Made by a program: the position numbers and the translations under genes
Source of the DNA: AC-32 sp963755635
GTDB taxonomy: Bacteria > Actinomycetota > Thermoleophilia > Gaiellales > Gaiellaceae
NCBI GenBank assembly: GCA_963755635.1
Contig: CAVWKS010000036.1
Location: 1-64,000, forward strand
Direction of reading: 5' to 3'
Length of the DNA: 64,000 nucleotides
Notes under the pieces: generated by a model
Seen by the model: the letters and a program-made list of their open reading frames with translations, nothing else
Databases searched by the model: none
Told to the model about the DNA's origin: nothing
In this document: in pieces, positions 36,866-44,754 of the stretch
How the letters are laid out: every line of letters starts with the position of its first letter
How positions within the stretch are numbered: position 1 is the first letter of the stretch

Positions 36866-36897
36866 GGGGGATGTAGGAGGGCCCCCGAGCCACCTAG
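36866..36897 (+). promoter_or_regulatory. GGGGGATGT...CCTAG element upstream of subtilase gene
   Basis: GGGGGATGT at 36866-36874 is followed 18 nt later by CCTAG (36893-36897). The same pair with a 17-nt spacer precedes the GGDEF gene (38926-38956). It has promoter-like geometry but does not match the housekeeping -35/-10. The GGGGG run can also pair with CCCCC on either side, so a structured leader is possible. Confidence 0.35.
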
Positions 36898-36993
36898 GTT
36901 CCGCCTGGTTTTCGCGGCGGCGGGCTCGTCTCGACGTTGCGGACGTAGATGACATGCGGCCCGCGCTCAAGGGCGCGGAAAGGAGAACGGAAG

Positions 36994-38838
36994 GTGCGGA
37001 TGACCAGCGGTAAGCGAGGAGAACAGCGGTCGAGCGCGCTGTGGGGCACAGGCAACCGCGGCGGCGAGACTCGTTCAAACGCGCTCTGGGGCAAGGGCGG
37101 CCGCGGCTTCGTCACCGCACTTGTGGCGATGCTCGCGATCAGCGTTCCACTTGCAGCCAGCAGCAACGGACACGGCTACAAGGCTCCCGATACGTACGTT
37201 GCCCCGGTCTTGAAGAAACTGGCCGACGGCAACGGCAATCCGAAGGTGCCCGTGATCATCACGGCTGATCCGACGCTCGACACGAGTCTCGGCGCCGTGA
37301 AATCACTGCTTGCACGCTCCGGGCTGGGGCCTAACAAGAACCTGGGGCTCGTGAACGGCTTCTCGATCGACCTGCCCGCAAAGAAGATCAACGACCTTAC
37401 GGGCATCCCCGGACTGACGATCACGCCGGATGCAGCCGTGCACACGAGCGGTTACTCGTCGAACCAGCTCTGGCCCTACGAGTCGGGCGTCTCCGCGAAC
37501 TGGAGCGGCAACACGGCCCCAGCGGCCGGTGCGAACGCGCCGGCGATCGCGGTGATCGACTCGGGGATCCAGACCGGTCGGGCCGACTTCGGCAACCGAG
37601 TACTCGCGAGCGTCAACCTCTCGACGCTCCCGAACAACTCGGCCGGTGACGGCCGCGGCCACGGCACCTTCGTGGCCGGGATCGCGGCCGGCGGGGCCGA
37701 CGGCTACACCGGCGCAACCCCGCAGGCGAACCTCGTCTCGGTCGACGTCATGGACGACCAGGGCATGGCGAAGACGAGCGACGTGATCGCGGGCTGCCAG
37801 TGGGTGCTGGCGCACAAGGCCCAGTACAACATCAAGGTCGCGAACCTCTCGCTGCACGCCTCCACGCCGAGCAGCTTCACGACCGATCCGCTGGACAAGG
37901 CGGTCGAGCAGCTCTGGTTCAACGGCGTCACCGTCGTCGCGGCGGCCGGCAACTACGGCTTGCCCGACCAGCCGAGCGGCGTCCTGTACGCACCCGGCAA
38001 CGACCCGTTCGTGATCACCGTCGGCGCGATCGACATCGGCGGCACGAAGAACCGGAACGACGACTACAACGCTCCGTGGTCGGCCTGGGGCCGGACTCCG
38101 GACGGGTTCATGAAGCCGGACATCTCGGCTCCCGGCCGGTACATGGTCGGCCCGGTGCCGACGAGCTCGACGCTCGTGGCAGAGCGCCCGACCAGCGTGG
38201 TGGCGCCCGGCTACATCCAGCTCTCGGGCACGTCGTTCGCAGCTCCGGTGATCTCAGGCGCTGCGGCGCAGATCCTGGCCAAGAACCCGAACTACACGCC
38301 GGACCAGGTCAAGGGCGTGCTGATGGATTCCGCGAAGCCGGTCGACGGCGCGACGCTCGGCTCGGTCGGCGTCGGCGAGATCCAGATGAGCAAGGCGGCG
38401 GTGCTGAAGACCGCGCCGAACCCGGACCTGGCTCTCAACCGGTTCCTCGTGACCGACCCGGTGACAGGCGGCAAGATGTTCGACGCCGTCAGCTGGACTG
38501 ACACGGCCAGGGCCAACGTCTCCTGGGACGCGGTCTCCTGGGACGCCGTCTCGTGGGCGGACGCCTCCTGGAGCGCCGTCTCCTGGGCGCAGGTCTCCTG
38601 GGACGCCGTCTCGTGGGACGCGGTCTCCTGGGACGCCGTCTCGTGGACGGACAGCGCCTACGAGGACGCGGCCGAGGGTGACACCAACCACGACGGCGGC
38701 TATGACCTGACGCCCGAGCAGGCGGCGGAGATCATGGCCGATCCCGAGACCGCGCCGGCGCCGGAAGACCTTCCGGCAGACATCAGCGCGGCGATCTCGG
38801 GCGACACGAGTTCGACGGACGGGGGCGGCACCCCGTAA
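36994..38838 (+). CDS. Secreted subtilisin-like (S8) serine protease with tandem VSW repeats
   Basis: The 614-residue product has, in order: a polar N-terminal extension with two copies of an ALWG motif (residues 15-37), a hydrophobic signal segment (about 39-56), a propeptide-like domain (about 65-150), an S8 catalytic domain (about 180-470) and a repeat region (about 500-555). An acidic Asp/Glu/Pro/Thr-rich tail follows. The catalytic triad is Asp189 (AVIDSG), His223 (GRGHGTFVAG) and Ser414 (SGTSFAAP), with oxyanion Asn in AAAGN. GTG 36994 lies 8 nt after AGGAG; ATG 37000 is an alternative. The N-terminal extension before the signal is unusual. It is probably exported and stays surface-associated, though no sortase or anchor motif is visible. 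Confidence 0.88.
   Translation: MRMTSGKRGEQRSSALWGTGNRGGETRSNALWGKGGRGFVTALVAMLAISVPLAASSNGHGYKAPDTYVAPVLKKLADGNGNPKVPVIITADPTLDTSLGAVKSLLARSGLGPNKNLGLVNGFSIDLPAKKINDLTGIPGLTITPDAAVHTSGYSSNQLWPYESGVSANWSGNTAPAAGANAPAIAVIDSGIQTGRADFGNRVLASVNLSTLPNNSAGDGRGHGTFVAGIAAGGADGYTGATPQANLVSVDVMDDQGMAKTSDVIAGCQWVLAHKAQYNIKVANLSLHASTPSSFTTDPLDKAVEQLWFNGVTVVAAAGNYGLPDQPSGVLYAPGNDPFVITVGAIDIGGTKNRNDDYNAPWSAWGRTPDGFMKPDISAPGRYMVGPVPTSSTLVAERPTSVVAPGYIQLSGTSFAAPVISGAAAQILAKNPNYTPDQVKGVLMDSAKPVDGATLGSVGVGEIQMSKAAVLKTAPNPDLALNRFLVTDPVTGGKMFDAVSWTDTARANVSWDAVSWDAVSWADASWSAVSWAQVSWDAVSWDAVSWDAVSWTDSAYEDAAEGDTNHDGGYDLTPEQAAEIMADPETAPAPEDLPADISAAISGDTSSTDGGGTP
38518..38646 (+). repeat. 15-bp tandem repeat coding VSWDA pentapeptides
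   Basis: Eight 15-bp units plus a 9-bp partial unit run without gaps. The consensus is GTCTCCTGGGACGCC, coding Val-Ser-Trp-Asp-Ala. Third positions vary while Ser-Trp stay constant, so selection acts on the peptide. One less regular unit (DAVSW) lies about 10 codons upstream. Confidence 0.9.
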
Positions 38839-38861
38839 GGGGGCCCGCGACTGGATCCGAC

Positions 38862-38890
38862 GAGGGGCCGGGACACACTCCCGGCCCCTC
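38862..38890 (+). terminator. Rho-independent-like terminator after subtilase gene
   Basis: GAGGGGCCGGG (38862-38872) pairs perfectly with 38880-38890 over an 11-bp stem with a 7-nt loop, followed by ACTCTTT. It starts 23 nt after the stop codon. Confidence 0.75.
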
Positions 38891-38925
38891 ACTCTTTCGG
38901 GGGATTTGCAGGGTGTACCGAAAAA

Positions 38926-38956
38926 GGGGGATGTGACCCGGCTCTATGCGGCCTAG
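38926..38956 (+). promoter_or_regulatory. GGGGGATGT...CCTAG element upstream of GGDEF gene
   Basis: GGGGGATGT (38926-38934) and CCTAG (38952-38956) repeat the element before the subtilase gene with a 17-nt spacer. Another GGGGGAT lies at 38899. The GGDEF start at 39022 has its own Shine-Dalgarno, GAGGGAGG (39011-39018), so a leader of about 60 nt is expected. Confidence 0.35.
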
Positions 38957-39021
38957 CTTGCGGAGGTGGTGCTGGATGCGGCGTCTTGGCTCACCATGAG
39001 CGGTTTTCCTGAGGGAGGTCG

Positions 39022-40707
39022 GTGAGCGCCTTCCCTACACCGCTTGAAGAGGAGCTGCTCGGAAACGCTGGCTCTGAGGTACCGAAGCTGGCGCCGCGGG
39101 CGGTTGCCTACCTGTTCTTGGTCGGCGCAGCCACGGCGGTCGCGGCGGTGCCTGCGATCACGCGACTAGGTTCGTCGACGCCGGGCTGGACGACCTTCAC
39201 GATCCTGGCCCTGATTGCGGCCACCGCGCAGCTCTTCGTCGTTCGCATGCCCTCCCGGAACCAGTCGTACCACACGACGATCGTCTTCCTGATCCCAGCC
39301 GCGATGCTGCTGCCGCCGGCGCTCGTCGCGCTGATCGGCGTCATCCATCACGTCCCTGAGTGGCTGAAGGCTCGCAGCTCCTGGTACATCCAGATCTTCA
39401 ACATCTGCAACTGGACGCTCGCGATGCTGGCGGCGTGGGGGGGCTTCCACACCATCGTCGGAGACATCGGCCTCGGCACGCGCGCGTCGTACGCCCTCGC
39501 CGGCCTCGCGGCCGCCGCCTCGATGGTGGCCGTCAACCACCTCTTGATGGCCCCGATGCTCCACCTCGCGAACGGTCACTCGTTGCGCGAGTCGGGCCTG
39601 CTCTCGTTCCCGAGCCTCTCGACCGACCTCGTACTCGCCATGCTGGGCGTTGCCACTGCAGCGTTCTGGCACGGGAACCCCTGGCTGATCGCCTTCGCCG
39701 TCGCGCCGCTCCTCCTGATCCACCGCTCGCTCTCAGTGCCCCGCCTCCAGGAGGAAGCGCGCGTCGACCCGAAGACAGGCCTGTTCAACGCACGCCACTT
39801 CGCGACGACCTTGGGCGACGAGCTCACACGCGCCGCCCGTTTCGAGCGGCCGCTCTCGCTGGTCATGGCCGACCTCGACCTCCTCCGCGACATCAACAAC
39901 ACGTACGGCCATCTCGCGGGCGACGCTGTCTTGCAGGGAATCGCCGAGATCTTCCGCGCGCAGCTGCGGCACTACGATGTGCCGGCTCGTTTCGGCGGCG
40001 AGGAGTTCGCCATCCTGCTGCCCGAGACCCCGGCCGATCAGGCCTTCGAGATCGCCGAGCGGATCCGGCGCACCGTCGCGGCCCGCTCCTTTGACGTCGA
40101 GACCTCGAGCGAGCCGATCCGGGCAACGGTCTCGATCGGCGTCGCCGCCTACCCGCGCGACGGTGTCGACGCCAACGAACTGATCCACCAGGCCGACCTC
40201 GCTGTCTACCGCGCCAAGCTGCAGGGGCGCAACCGCGTGCTCGACGCGAGCACCGAGCCCCTGTTGCTCCCGGTAAGCGCCAGACCAGGCTCGTCGCGGT
40301 GCCGGAGGACGGCGACCACCTCGCGCCGCTGGCACCGGCCGTCGAGGCGATTCCGGAGCGTGAGCGGCGCCACCCGCGCCCGCACGCACTCCAGGGCCCG
40401 CGTTTCCTCTCGCTTTCCCGCCGGCTGGCGGTGCTGGTCGGGATCGTCAGTACTGCCGGCCTCGCAGCAGGCACGCTCGGGTTCATCTACGGCTCCAGCA
40501 CCGACTGGATCGGCCTGGCCGCCATCGTCACGCTCGTCGGCGTGGGGCAGGCCCTGGCGCTCGAGGTGGACGACGGCTCAATCTCCGTCAGCGCCGTCGG
40601 CTCGATCGCGGGCGCCGCGCTGTTCGGCCCGCGCGCCGCCCTTCCGCTGGCGATCACGATCGCAGCGGTCGAATGGAGCGCCCGGCGCTCGCCGTTCCAC
40701 TACGTGA
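39022..40707 (+). CDS. Membrane-bound diguanylate cyclase (GGDEF), probably frameshifted into the following HD-GYP gene
   Basis: The N-terminal half (about residues 25-240) is a membrane sensor module with six or more helices. A GGDEF domain follows (about 250-415) with the intact active site GGEEF (325-329) and the inhibitory RxxD site RHYD (316-319), five residues upstream. It should make cyclic-di-GMP and be product-inhibited. After about 40260 the frame turns into Arg/Ser-rich sequence of out-of-frame type. Meanwhile the neighbouring frame picks up a sensible linker (PGKRQTRLVAVPEDGD) leading into a second membrane module and HD-GYP. One missing base near 40262-40270 would join both into one protein of about 912 residues. 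Confidence 0.82.
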   Translation: MSAFPTPLEEELLGNAGSEVPKLAPRAVAYLFLVGAATAVAAVPAITRLGSSTPGWTTFTILALIAATAQLFVVRMPSRNQSYHTTIVFLIPAAMLLPPALVALIGVIHHVPEWLKARSSWYIQIFNICNWTLAMLAAWGGFHTIVGDIGLGTRASYALAGLAAAASMVAVNHLLMAPMLHLANGHSLRESGLLSFPSLSTDLVLAMLGVATAAFWHGNPWLIAFAVAPLLLIHRSLSVPRLQEEARVDPKTGLFNARHFATTLGDELTRAARFERPLSLVMADLDLLRDINNTYGHLAGDAVLQGIAEIFRAQLRHYDVPARFGGEEFAILLPETPADQAFEIAERIRRTVAARSFDVETSSEPIRATVSIGVAAYPRDGVDANELIHQADLAVYRAKLQGRNRVLDASTEPLLLPVSARPGSSRCRRTATTSRRWHRPSRRFRSVSGATRARTHSRARVSSRFPAGWRCWSGSSVLPASQQARSGSSTAPAPTGSAWPPSSRSSAWGRPWRSRWTTAQSPSAPSARSRAPRCSARAPPFRWRSRSQRSNGAPGARRSTT

Positions 40708-41759
40708 TCTTCAACATCGGCACGCTCTCGCTCTCGTCGCTCGCCGCGGCCGGCGTCTTCACGCTCGGCTTCCAGGGCGACGTCGGTCGCTTCGTCTACG
40801 TCCTCGCCGGCGTGGCCGCGGGTGCGACCTACTACTTCGTGAACATGAGCCTGATCAGCCTCGTCGTCGCCGTCGAGGGGCACGAACGCTGGCTCTCGGT
40901 CTTCAAGGAGCGCTTCGCCTGGCTGGCGACCCACTACCTGGTCTACGGGTTCATCGGCGGCGTCATCTGGGTCGGCCACGACACCGCCGGCCTGTGGGCG
41001 CTCGCCGTCTTCGCTTTGCCGCTGCTGTTGATGCGCAAGACGCAGGAGGCCTACCTGCGCCACACGCAGCGCAGCGCGCAGAAGCTGCGCCAGGCCGCCG
41101 ACACGATTCAGACCCAGAACATCTCCCTCGAGCACGCCAACAAGCTTCTCCGCGAACGCTCGACGGCGGCGATGGAGAGCCTCTCGGCCACGGTCGACGC
41201 CCGCGACGCCTACACGGCGGGCCACTCGCGCCGCGTCCAGCAGCTCGCGCTGGCGATCGGCCGGGAACTGGGCCTCTCGCAGGCCGAGCTCGACCTGCTG
41301 GGGCACGCTGCGCTCTTCCACGACATCGGCAAGCTGGCGATCCCGGACGCGATCCTGCTGAAGCCGGCGACCCTGACGGCGGAGGAATGGGACCTGATGC
41401 AGCGACACGCCGAAGAGGGGGCGCGCATCATCGACCGCCTCGGCTTCCTCAACGACGCGGTGCCTGCGATCCGCCACCACCACGAGCGCTGGGACGGCAC
41501 GGGCTACCCGGACCGCCTGCAGGGAGAGGAGATCCCGCTCGGCGCGAGGATCATCCACGTCGCGGACGCGCTCGACTCGATGCTGACGACGCGCATCTAC
41601 CGCGCAGCGAGGCCGGCAGGGGAGGCGCTCGACGAGCTGCGCCGCGCCGCCGGGAGCCAGTTCTGCCCGCGCTGCGTCGCCGCGCTCGAGCGGATCCTGC
41701 CGCTCGAGGGGATCGACGACGGGGGCAAGGCCCACGAGCGCGTGCTCGCCGCTTCCTGA
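40299..41759 (+). CDS. Membrane HD-GYP phosphodiesterase module
   Basis: Read from GTG 40299, the 486-residue product has a membrane sensor module (about residues 45-250) similar to the one before the GGDEF domain. It then has a short coiled coil and an HD-GYP domain with all signature residues: AGHSRRVQQLA, FHDIGKLAIPD, HHHERWDGTGYPD and HVADALDS. HD-GYP domains hydrolyse cyclic-di-GMP to pGpG or GMP. The coding character clearly extends upstream of 40299 in this frame, so it is probably the C-terminal half of a GGDEF-HD-GYP protein whose frame is broken around 40265. If so, synthesis and degradation of the messenger sit in one chain. Confidence 0.85.
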   Translation: MPEDGDHLAPLAPAVEAIPERERRHPRPHALQGPRFLSLSRRLAVLVGIVSTAGLAAGTLGFIYGSSTDWIGLAAIVTLVGVGQALALEVDDGSISVSAVGSIAGAALFGPRAALPLAITIAAVEWSARRSPFHYVIFNIGTLSLSSLAAAGVFTLGFQGDVGRFVYVLAGVAAGATYYFVNMSLISLVVAVEGHERWLSVFKERFAWLATHYLVYGFIGGVIWVGHDTAGLWALAVFALPLLLMRKTQEAYLRHTQRSAQKLRQAADTIQTQNISLEHANKLLRERSTAAMESLSATVDARDAYTAGHSRRVQQLALAIGRELGLSQAELDLLGHAALFHDIGKLAIPDAILLKPATLTAEEWDLMQRHAEEGARIIDRLGFLNDAVPAIRHHHERWDGTGYPDRLQGEEIPLGARIIHVADALDSMLTTRIYRAARPAGEALDELRRAAGSQFCPRCVAALERILPLEGIDDGGKAHERVLAAS

Positions 41760-41839
41760 GCAGCTCGTCTAGCAGCGGGGCCTAGACGCTAGCCCCTGGC
41801 TTGCAATCAGGTGTAATTGCTCTACCATTCTTGGTTCCC

Positions 41840-42523
41840 ATGGCGCGCAAGCCCCAGTACCGCGCGGTCGCGGGAATCGACAAGAAGGCCCTCGCGGCCT
41901 TCCAGGCCGGCATCCGCAAGCGCTACACCGACGAGCAGATCCTCGAGGAGCTGACCTCGTCAGCGAAACGGCTCGGCCGCTCGCCCACGATGCGCGAGTT
42001 CGCCGCCGACCCCGTGACGACCGTCCATCCCCAGACCGTGATCGAGCACTTCGGCAGCTGGAACGAGGCGAAACGGAAGGCCGGGCTGGTGCCGCGCCGC
42101 TTCGCGACGCGCGAGGAGCTGCTGGAGCTGCTCAAGGGCCTCGGCGAGGAGCTAGGGCGGGTCCCGACGGCACGCGACATCGAGGAGCACCGCGGCCGGA
42201 TGCCGTCCAAGTCGCTCTACTGGCACACCTTCGGCTCGCTCGCGAACGCACTGCGGGAGGCGGGCTTCGACGTGCCGGTGGGGGAGGAGAAGCTCGAGCG
42301 GGCGCTCGAGCAGGGCGTCGAGCTCGCCCACAAGCTCGAGCGGCTGCCGAAGTTCGCAGACTGGTCCGACGCGCGCCGCGCGGACGAATCTCTGCTGACC
42401 GAGTGGCAGATCTACCGGATGTTCGAAGGGCGCCGCGGAGCATGGTCGACGTTCCAGTTCCTGATCCGTGAGCGCCTGCTCGACTCCGGCGCCGAGGTCG
42501 CGCCGGACGGCCGCGTGCTCTAG
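41840..42523 (+). CDS. Protein with three homing-endonuclease-associated repeats, putative DNA-binding
   Basis: The 227-residue product has three copies of an HTH-like repeat of about 55-60 residues. Copies 1 and 2 show the pattern of the repeat often attached to HNH homing endonucleases: LGRSPTMREFA...FGSWNEAKRKAGL and LGRVPTARDIE...FGSLANALREAGF. Copy 3 is more divergent (LERLPKFADW...FEGRRGAWSTFQFLI). No nuclease domain is present. This suggests a stand-alone DNA-binding or regulatory protein. ATG 41840 is chosen because TACCAT (41823-41828) lies upstream in an AT-rich run and the earlier start has no support. Confidence 0.75.
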   Translation: MARKPQYRAVAGIDKKALAAFQAGIRKRYTDEQILEELTSSAKRLGRSPTMREFAADPVTTVHPQTVIEHFGSWNEAKRKAGLVPRRFATREELLELLKGLGEELGRVPTARDIEEHRGRMPSKSLYWHTFGSLANALREAGFDVPVGEEKLERALEQGVELAHKLERLPKFADWSDARRADESLLTEWQIYRMFEGRRGAWSTFQFLIRERLLDSGAEVAPDGRVL

Positions 42524-42526
42524 GCT
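42521..42526 (+). promoter_or_regulatory. -10-like TAGGCT 7 nt before beta-propeller gene GTG
   Basis: TAGGCT begins at the stop codon of the previous gene and lies 7 nt before GTG 42534. The same hexamer serves the small membrane protein at 47906 and the zincin at 2268. Confidence 0.4.
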
Positions 42527-42533
42527 GCCGGCG

Positions 42534-43775
42534 GTGGGCAGGCTCTGCACCTTTGTCATCGCGGCCATCGCCGTCGGTCTCGTTGCGGTGGCTCCCTCCA
42601 GCGCGGGCTTTCCGGCGGCACAGCAACGCCTGGTGATCCTGACGGAGGCCTCCGGGATCGCCGGGCTCGAGCTCCTCGGTCCAGGCGCGCAGAAGGTCCC
42701 GCTCGAGATTCCCCTCGGTGCCAACGGCAGCGCCGCGCTCAGCGCCGACGGCACGCACCTCGCGCTCAACTTCAGCGTCCCGTTGGACCCAGGCGACCCG
42801 AACAGCGCCGAGCTGATCACGGGTGGGTTCCTGACCTCCGACGGCGGCGAGGTCGCGCGCAACGTCGCAGGCGGGGGCCGGCCCTCCTGGTCGCCGGATG
42901 GCAAGAAGATCGCGTACGCGGACAAGGTCAACGGCAAGTGGGACGTCTTCGTGGCGGCGTCCGACGGCTCGTCGCCGGTCAACGTCAGCAACGAGGCCAC
43001 AGGAAACGACCGCAATCCACGGTGGTCGCCGGACGGAAGCAAGATCGTCTTCGAGAGCGACCGCACCGGCGACTGGGAGGTCTTCTCGATGTCGCCGGAC
43101 GGCTCCGGCCAGACCGACCTGACGAACGATCCAGCCGACGACCGCGTCGGAGACTGGTCGCCCGACTCCAGGACGATCGTCTTCTCCAGCTCTCGCAGCG
43201 GTGGGGTCGACCTCTATCTGATGGCGGCGGCCGGCGGCGCCGCCACGCGGCTGACGACGTTGCCCGGGGCCGACACCCACGCGGCCTGGTCGCCGGACGG
43301 CAGCCTGATCGCCTTCTCCAACGAGACCGACGGAAGCTCCGACGTCTACGAGCTCGCGCCGAGCGGCAGCAACCTCACGCGCCTGACCGACAACAGCTAC
43401 GTGGATCTCGTCCAGGACTGGCAACCGCTCATCGACGCCGTGCCTCCGACCGCGCGAGCGATCGCGAGCAAGGGCCGGCGCGGACGTACGGTCCAGCTGA
43501 AGTTCCGGGCCTCGGAGAACGCCGGACCGGTCGAAGTGGACGTCGAAGCCCAGTGGTCGACGAAGCACGGCTTCAGCTCGGTCGGGAGCGGCAAGCTGAT
43601 CTCCTCGGTGAATCCCTCGCGAACGTACGCGGTCGGAGTGCCGGCGTTCGTCCTCCGCAGCGCGCCGAGGTCGTTCCGCTTCTGCGTCCAGGCGACGGAC
43701 GGCTCGCTCAACCAGAGCGCGAAGAGCTGCGCGCGCTTCACGTACCTGAAGACGAAGAAAAAGAAGAAGCGCTAG
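42534..43775 (+). CDS. Secreted TolB-like WD40/PD40 beta-propeller protein
   Basis: The 413-residue product has a signal peptide (about residues 1-24, ending in SSAG) and a run of TolB-type propeller repeats. These have the hallmark SWSPDGKKIAYA, RWSPDGSKIVFES, DWSPDSRTIVFSS and AWSPDGSLIAFS. A C-terminal Ig-like domain of about 100 residues follows. It ends in the very basic KTKKKKKR, which may bind the anionic wall or membrane. Such propellers usually mediate protein contacts; without Pal or Tol genes nearby a specific role is not inferable. Confidence 0.85.
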   Translation: MGRLCTFVIAAIAVGLVAVAPSSAGFPAAQQRLVILTEASGIAGLELLGPGAQKVPLEIPLGANGSAALSADGTHLALNFSVPLDPGDPNSAELITGGFLTSDGGEVARNVAGGGRPSWSPDGKKIAYADKVNGKWDVFVAASDGSSPVNVSNEATGNDRNPRWSPDGSKIVFESDRTGDWEVFSMSPDGSGQTDLTNDPADDRVGDWSPDSRTIVFSSSRSGGVDLYLMAAAGGAATRLTTLPGADTHAAWSPDGSLIAFSNETDGSSDVYELAPSGSNLTRLTDNSYVDLVQDWQPLIDAVPPTARAIASKGRRGRTVQLKFRASENAGPVEVDVEAQWSTKHGFSSVGSGKLISSVNPSRTYAVGVPAFVLRSAPRSFRFCVQATDGSLNQSAKSCARFTYLKTKKKKKR

Positions 43776-43778
43776 CTA

Positions 43779-44567
43779 CTACAGAGCGGCCAGCGAGGCC
43801 AGCTGGCGCAGGCAGGAGATGCCCTCGTGCGGCGCGCGCACGGCCGGGAGTGGGCGCTCCTCGAAGTTCCGGTCCGGCCGGAAGCGCTCGCGCTCGAGCT
43901 CGACCCCGGCGCTCACGTGTACGAGCGTGCCTTCGCCGATCTCGCGCTTGCGCAGCTTCAGCCCGAGGTAGCGCTCGACGACCTCCAGGGCCGCCTTTGT
44001 CGAAGCGAAGAAGAGCTCCTCACGGCCCGCGCCGGTCCAGAGAGGCCGTCCGACGCCGCGGGCGAGATAGAGCTCGTGGGGATGGCGCTCGTCGAGCCAG
44101 GCCGTCGCCATCGAGCCGCGGAGCTGCTCGAGCGCCGTCGCCGAGCTGTCCGACGCCTCCGCGAGCGCGAAGATCGCCTCGGAGTCGACGGTCATCTGCG
44201 GCTCGGCGCGCTCGAAACCGTGCTCCAGCATCAGCTCGTCGTCGTTGAAGATGATCCCGTTGTGGACGCCCACGACGGCGCCGTGGCGGATCGGGTGGTT
44301 GTTGGCCTCGATCCGCGGGTGGCCCTTCGTGTAGTCGCGGACGTGGACGAGCGTCTTCGTGGCCGACGCGGGGATGAGGACTTCTTCCAGGAGCTCGCTC
44401 GCGCCGGAGCGCTGCTTGTGGATCTCGAGAGGCAGGTCGGACCCGCAGTAGGCGTAGCCGACGGCGTCGGCGCCGCGCTCGGCGATCCCTGCCAGCAGCG
44501 CCTGGGCAGCGAGTGTCCGCTCCACCCTGCTGGAGGCGCTCAGGCTGTATCCCGCAATGCCGCACAT
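43779..44567 (-). CDS. Class II glutamine amidotransferase domain protein
   Basis: The 262-residue product starts with MCGIAGYS, placing the nucleophile Cys at position 2 after Met removal, as in GlmS, PurF and AsnB N-terminal domains. Further Ntn landmarks are GHPRIEANNHPI and VGVHNGIIFND. No synthase, isomerase or phosphoribosyltransferase domain follows, so it is a stand-alone glutaminase-type domain whose acceptor partner is unknown. It converges with the beta-propeller gene (3-nt gap). The promoter region toward the sigma-factor gene is shared and divergent. Confidence 0.85.
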   Translation of the reverse strand: MCGIAGYSLSASSRVERTLAAQALLAGIAERGADAVGYAYCGSDLPLEIHKQRSGASELLEEVLIPASATKTLVHVRDYTKGHPRIEANNHPIRHGAVVGVHNGIIFNDDELMLEHGFERAEPQMTVDSEAIFALAEASDSSATALEQLRGSMATAWLDERHPHELYLARGVGRPLWTGAGREELFFASTKAALEVVERYLGLKLRKREIGEGTLVHVSAGVELERERFRPDRNFEERPLPAVRAPHEGISCLRQLASLAAL

Positions 44568-44627
44568 GTCGTTGCTACAAGACCCCTTCCACGAGTCCGG
44601 CGGCCCGTAACCTGACCGCCAGAGAGT

Positions 44628-44656
44628 TTGACGAGGGCTTCGGCCGAGAGTTAGCC
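44628..44656 (+). promoter_or_regulatory. Candidate -35/-10 promoter for group 2 sigma-factor gene
   Basis: TTGACG (44628-44633), a 17-nt spacer and TTAGCC (44651-44656) give standard housekeeping spacing, although the -10 is weak. The start codon lies about 100 nt downstream, so the message would have a leader, in contrast to many genes here. Confidence 0.4.
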
Positions 44657-44754
44657 GGCATCACTCTGTCTCGGTTCGGCGCCTGAATCCCTGATCCCTC
44701 TTGCGGGTGCAGACATGCCTCAAGCGAGGGACATCGAGCGCCGATAGACCGGAC

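Noticed and set aside
38518..38646. CRISPR-like or microsatellite array
   Set aside because: The 15-bp units are in frame, contiguous and code a regular peptide, with no spacers.
44701..44754. Earlier TTG start for the group 2 sigma factor
   Set aside because: It adds 18 residues without family similarity; ATG 44755 begins closer to the conserved part.
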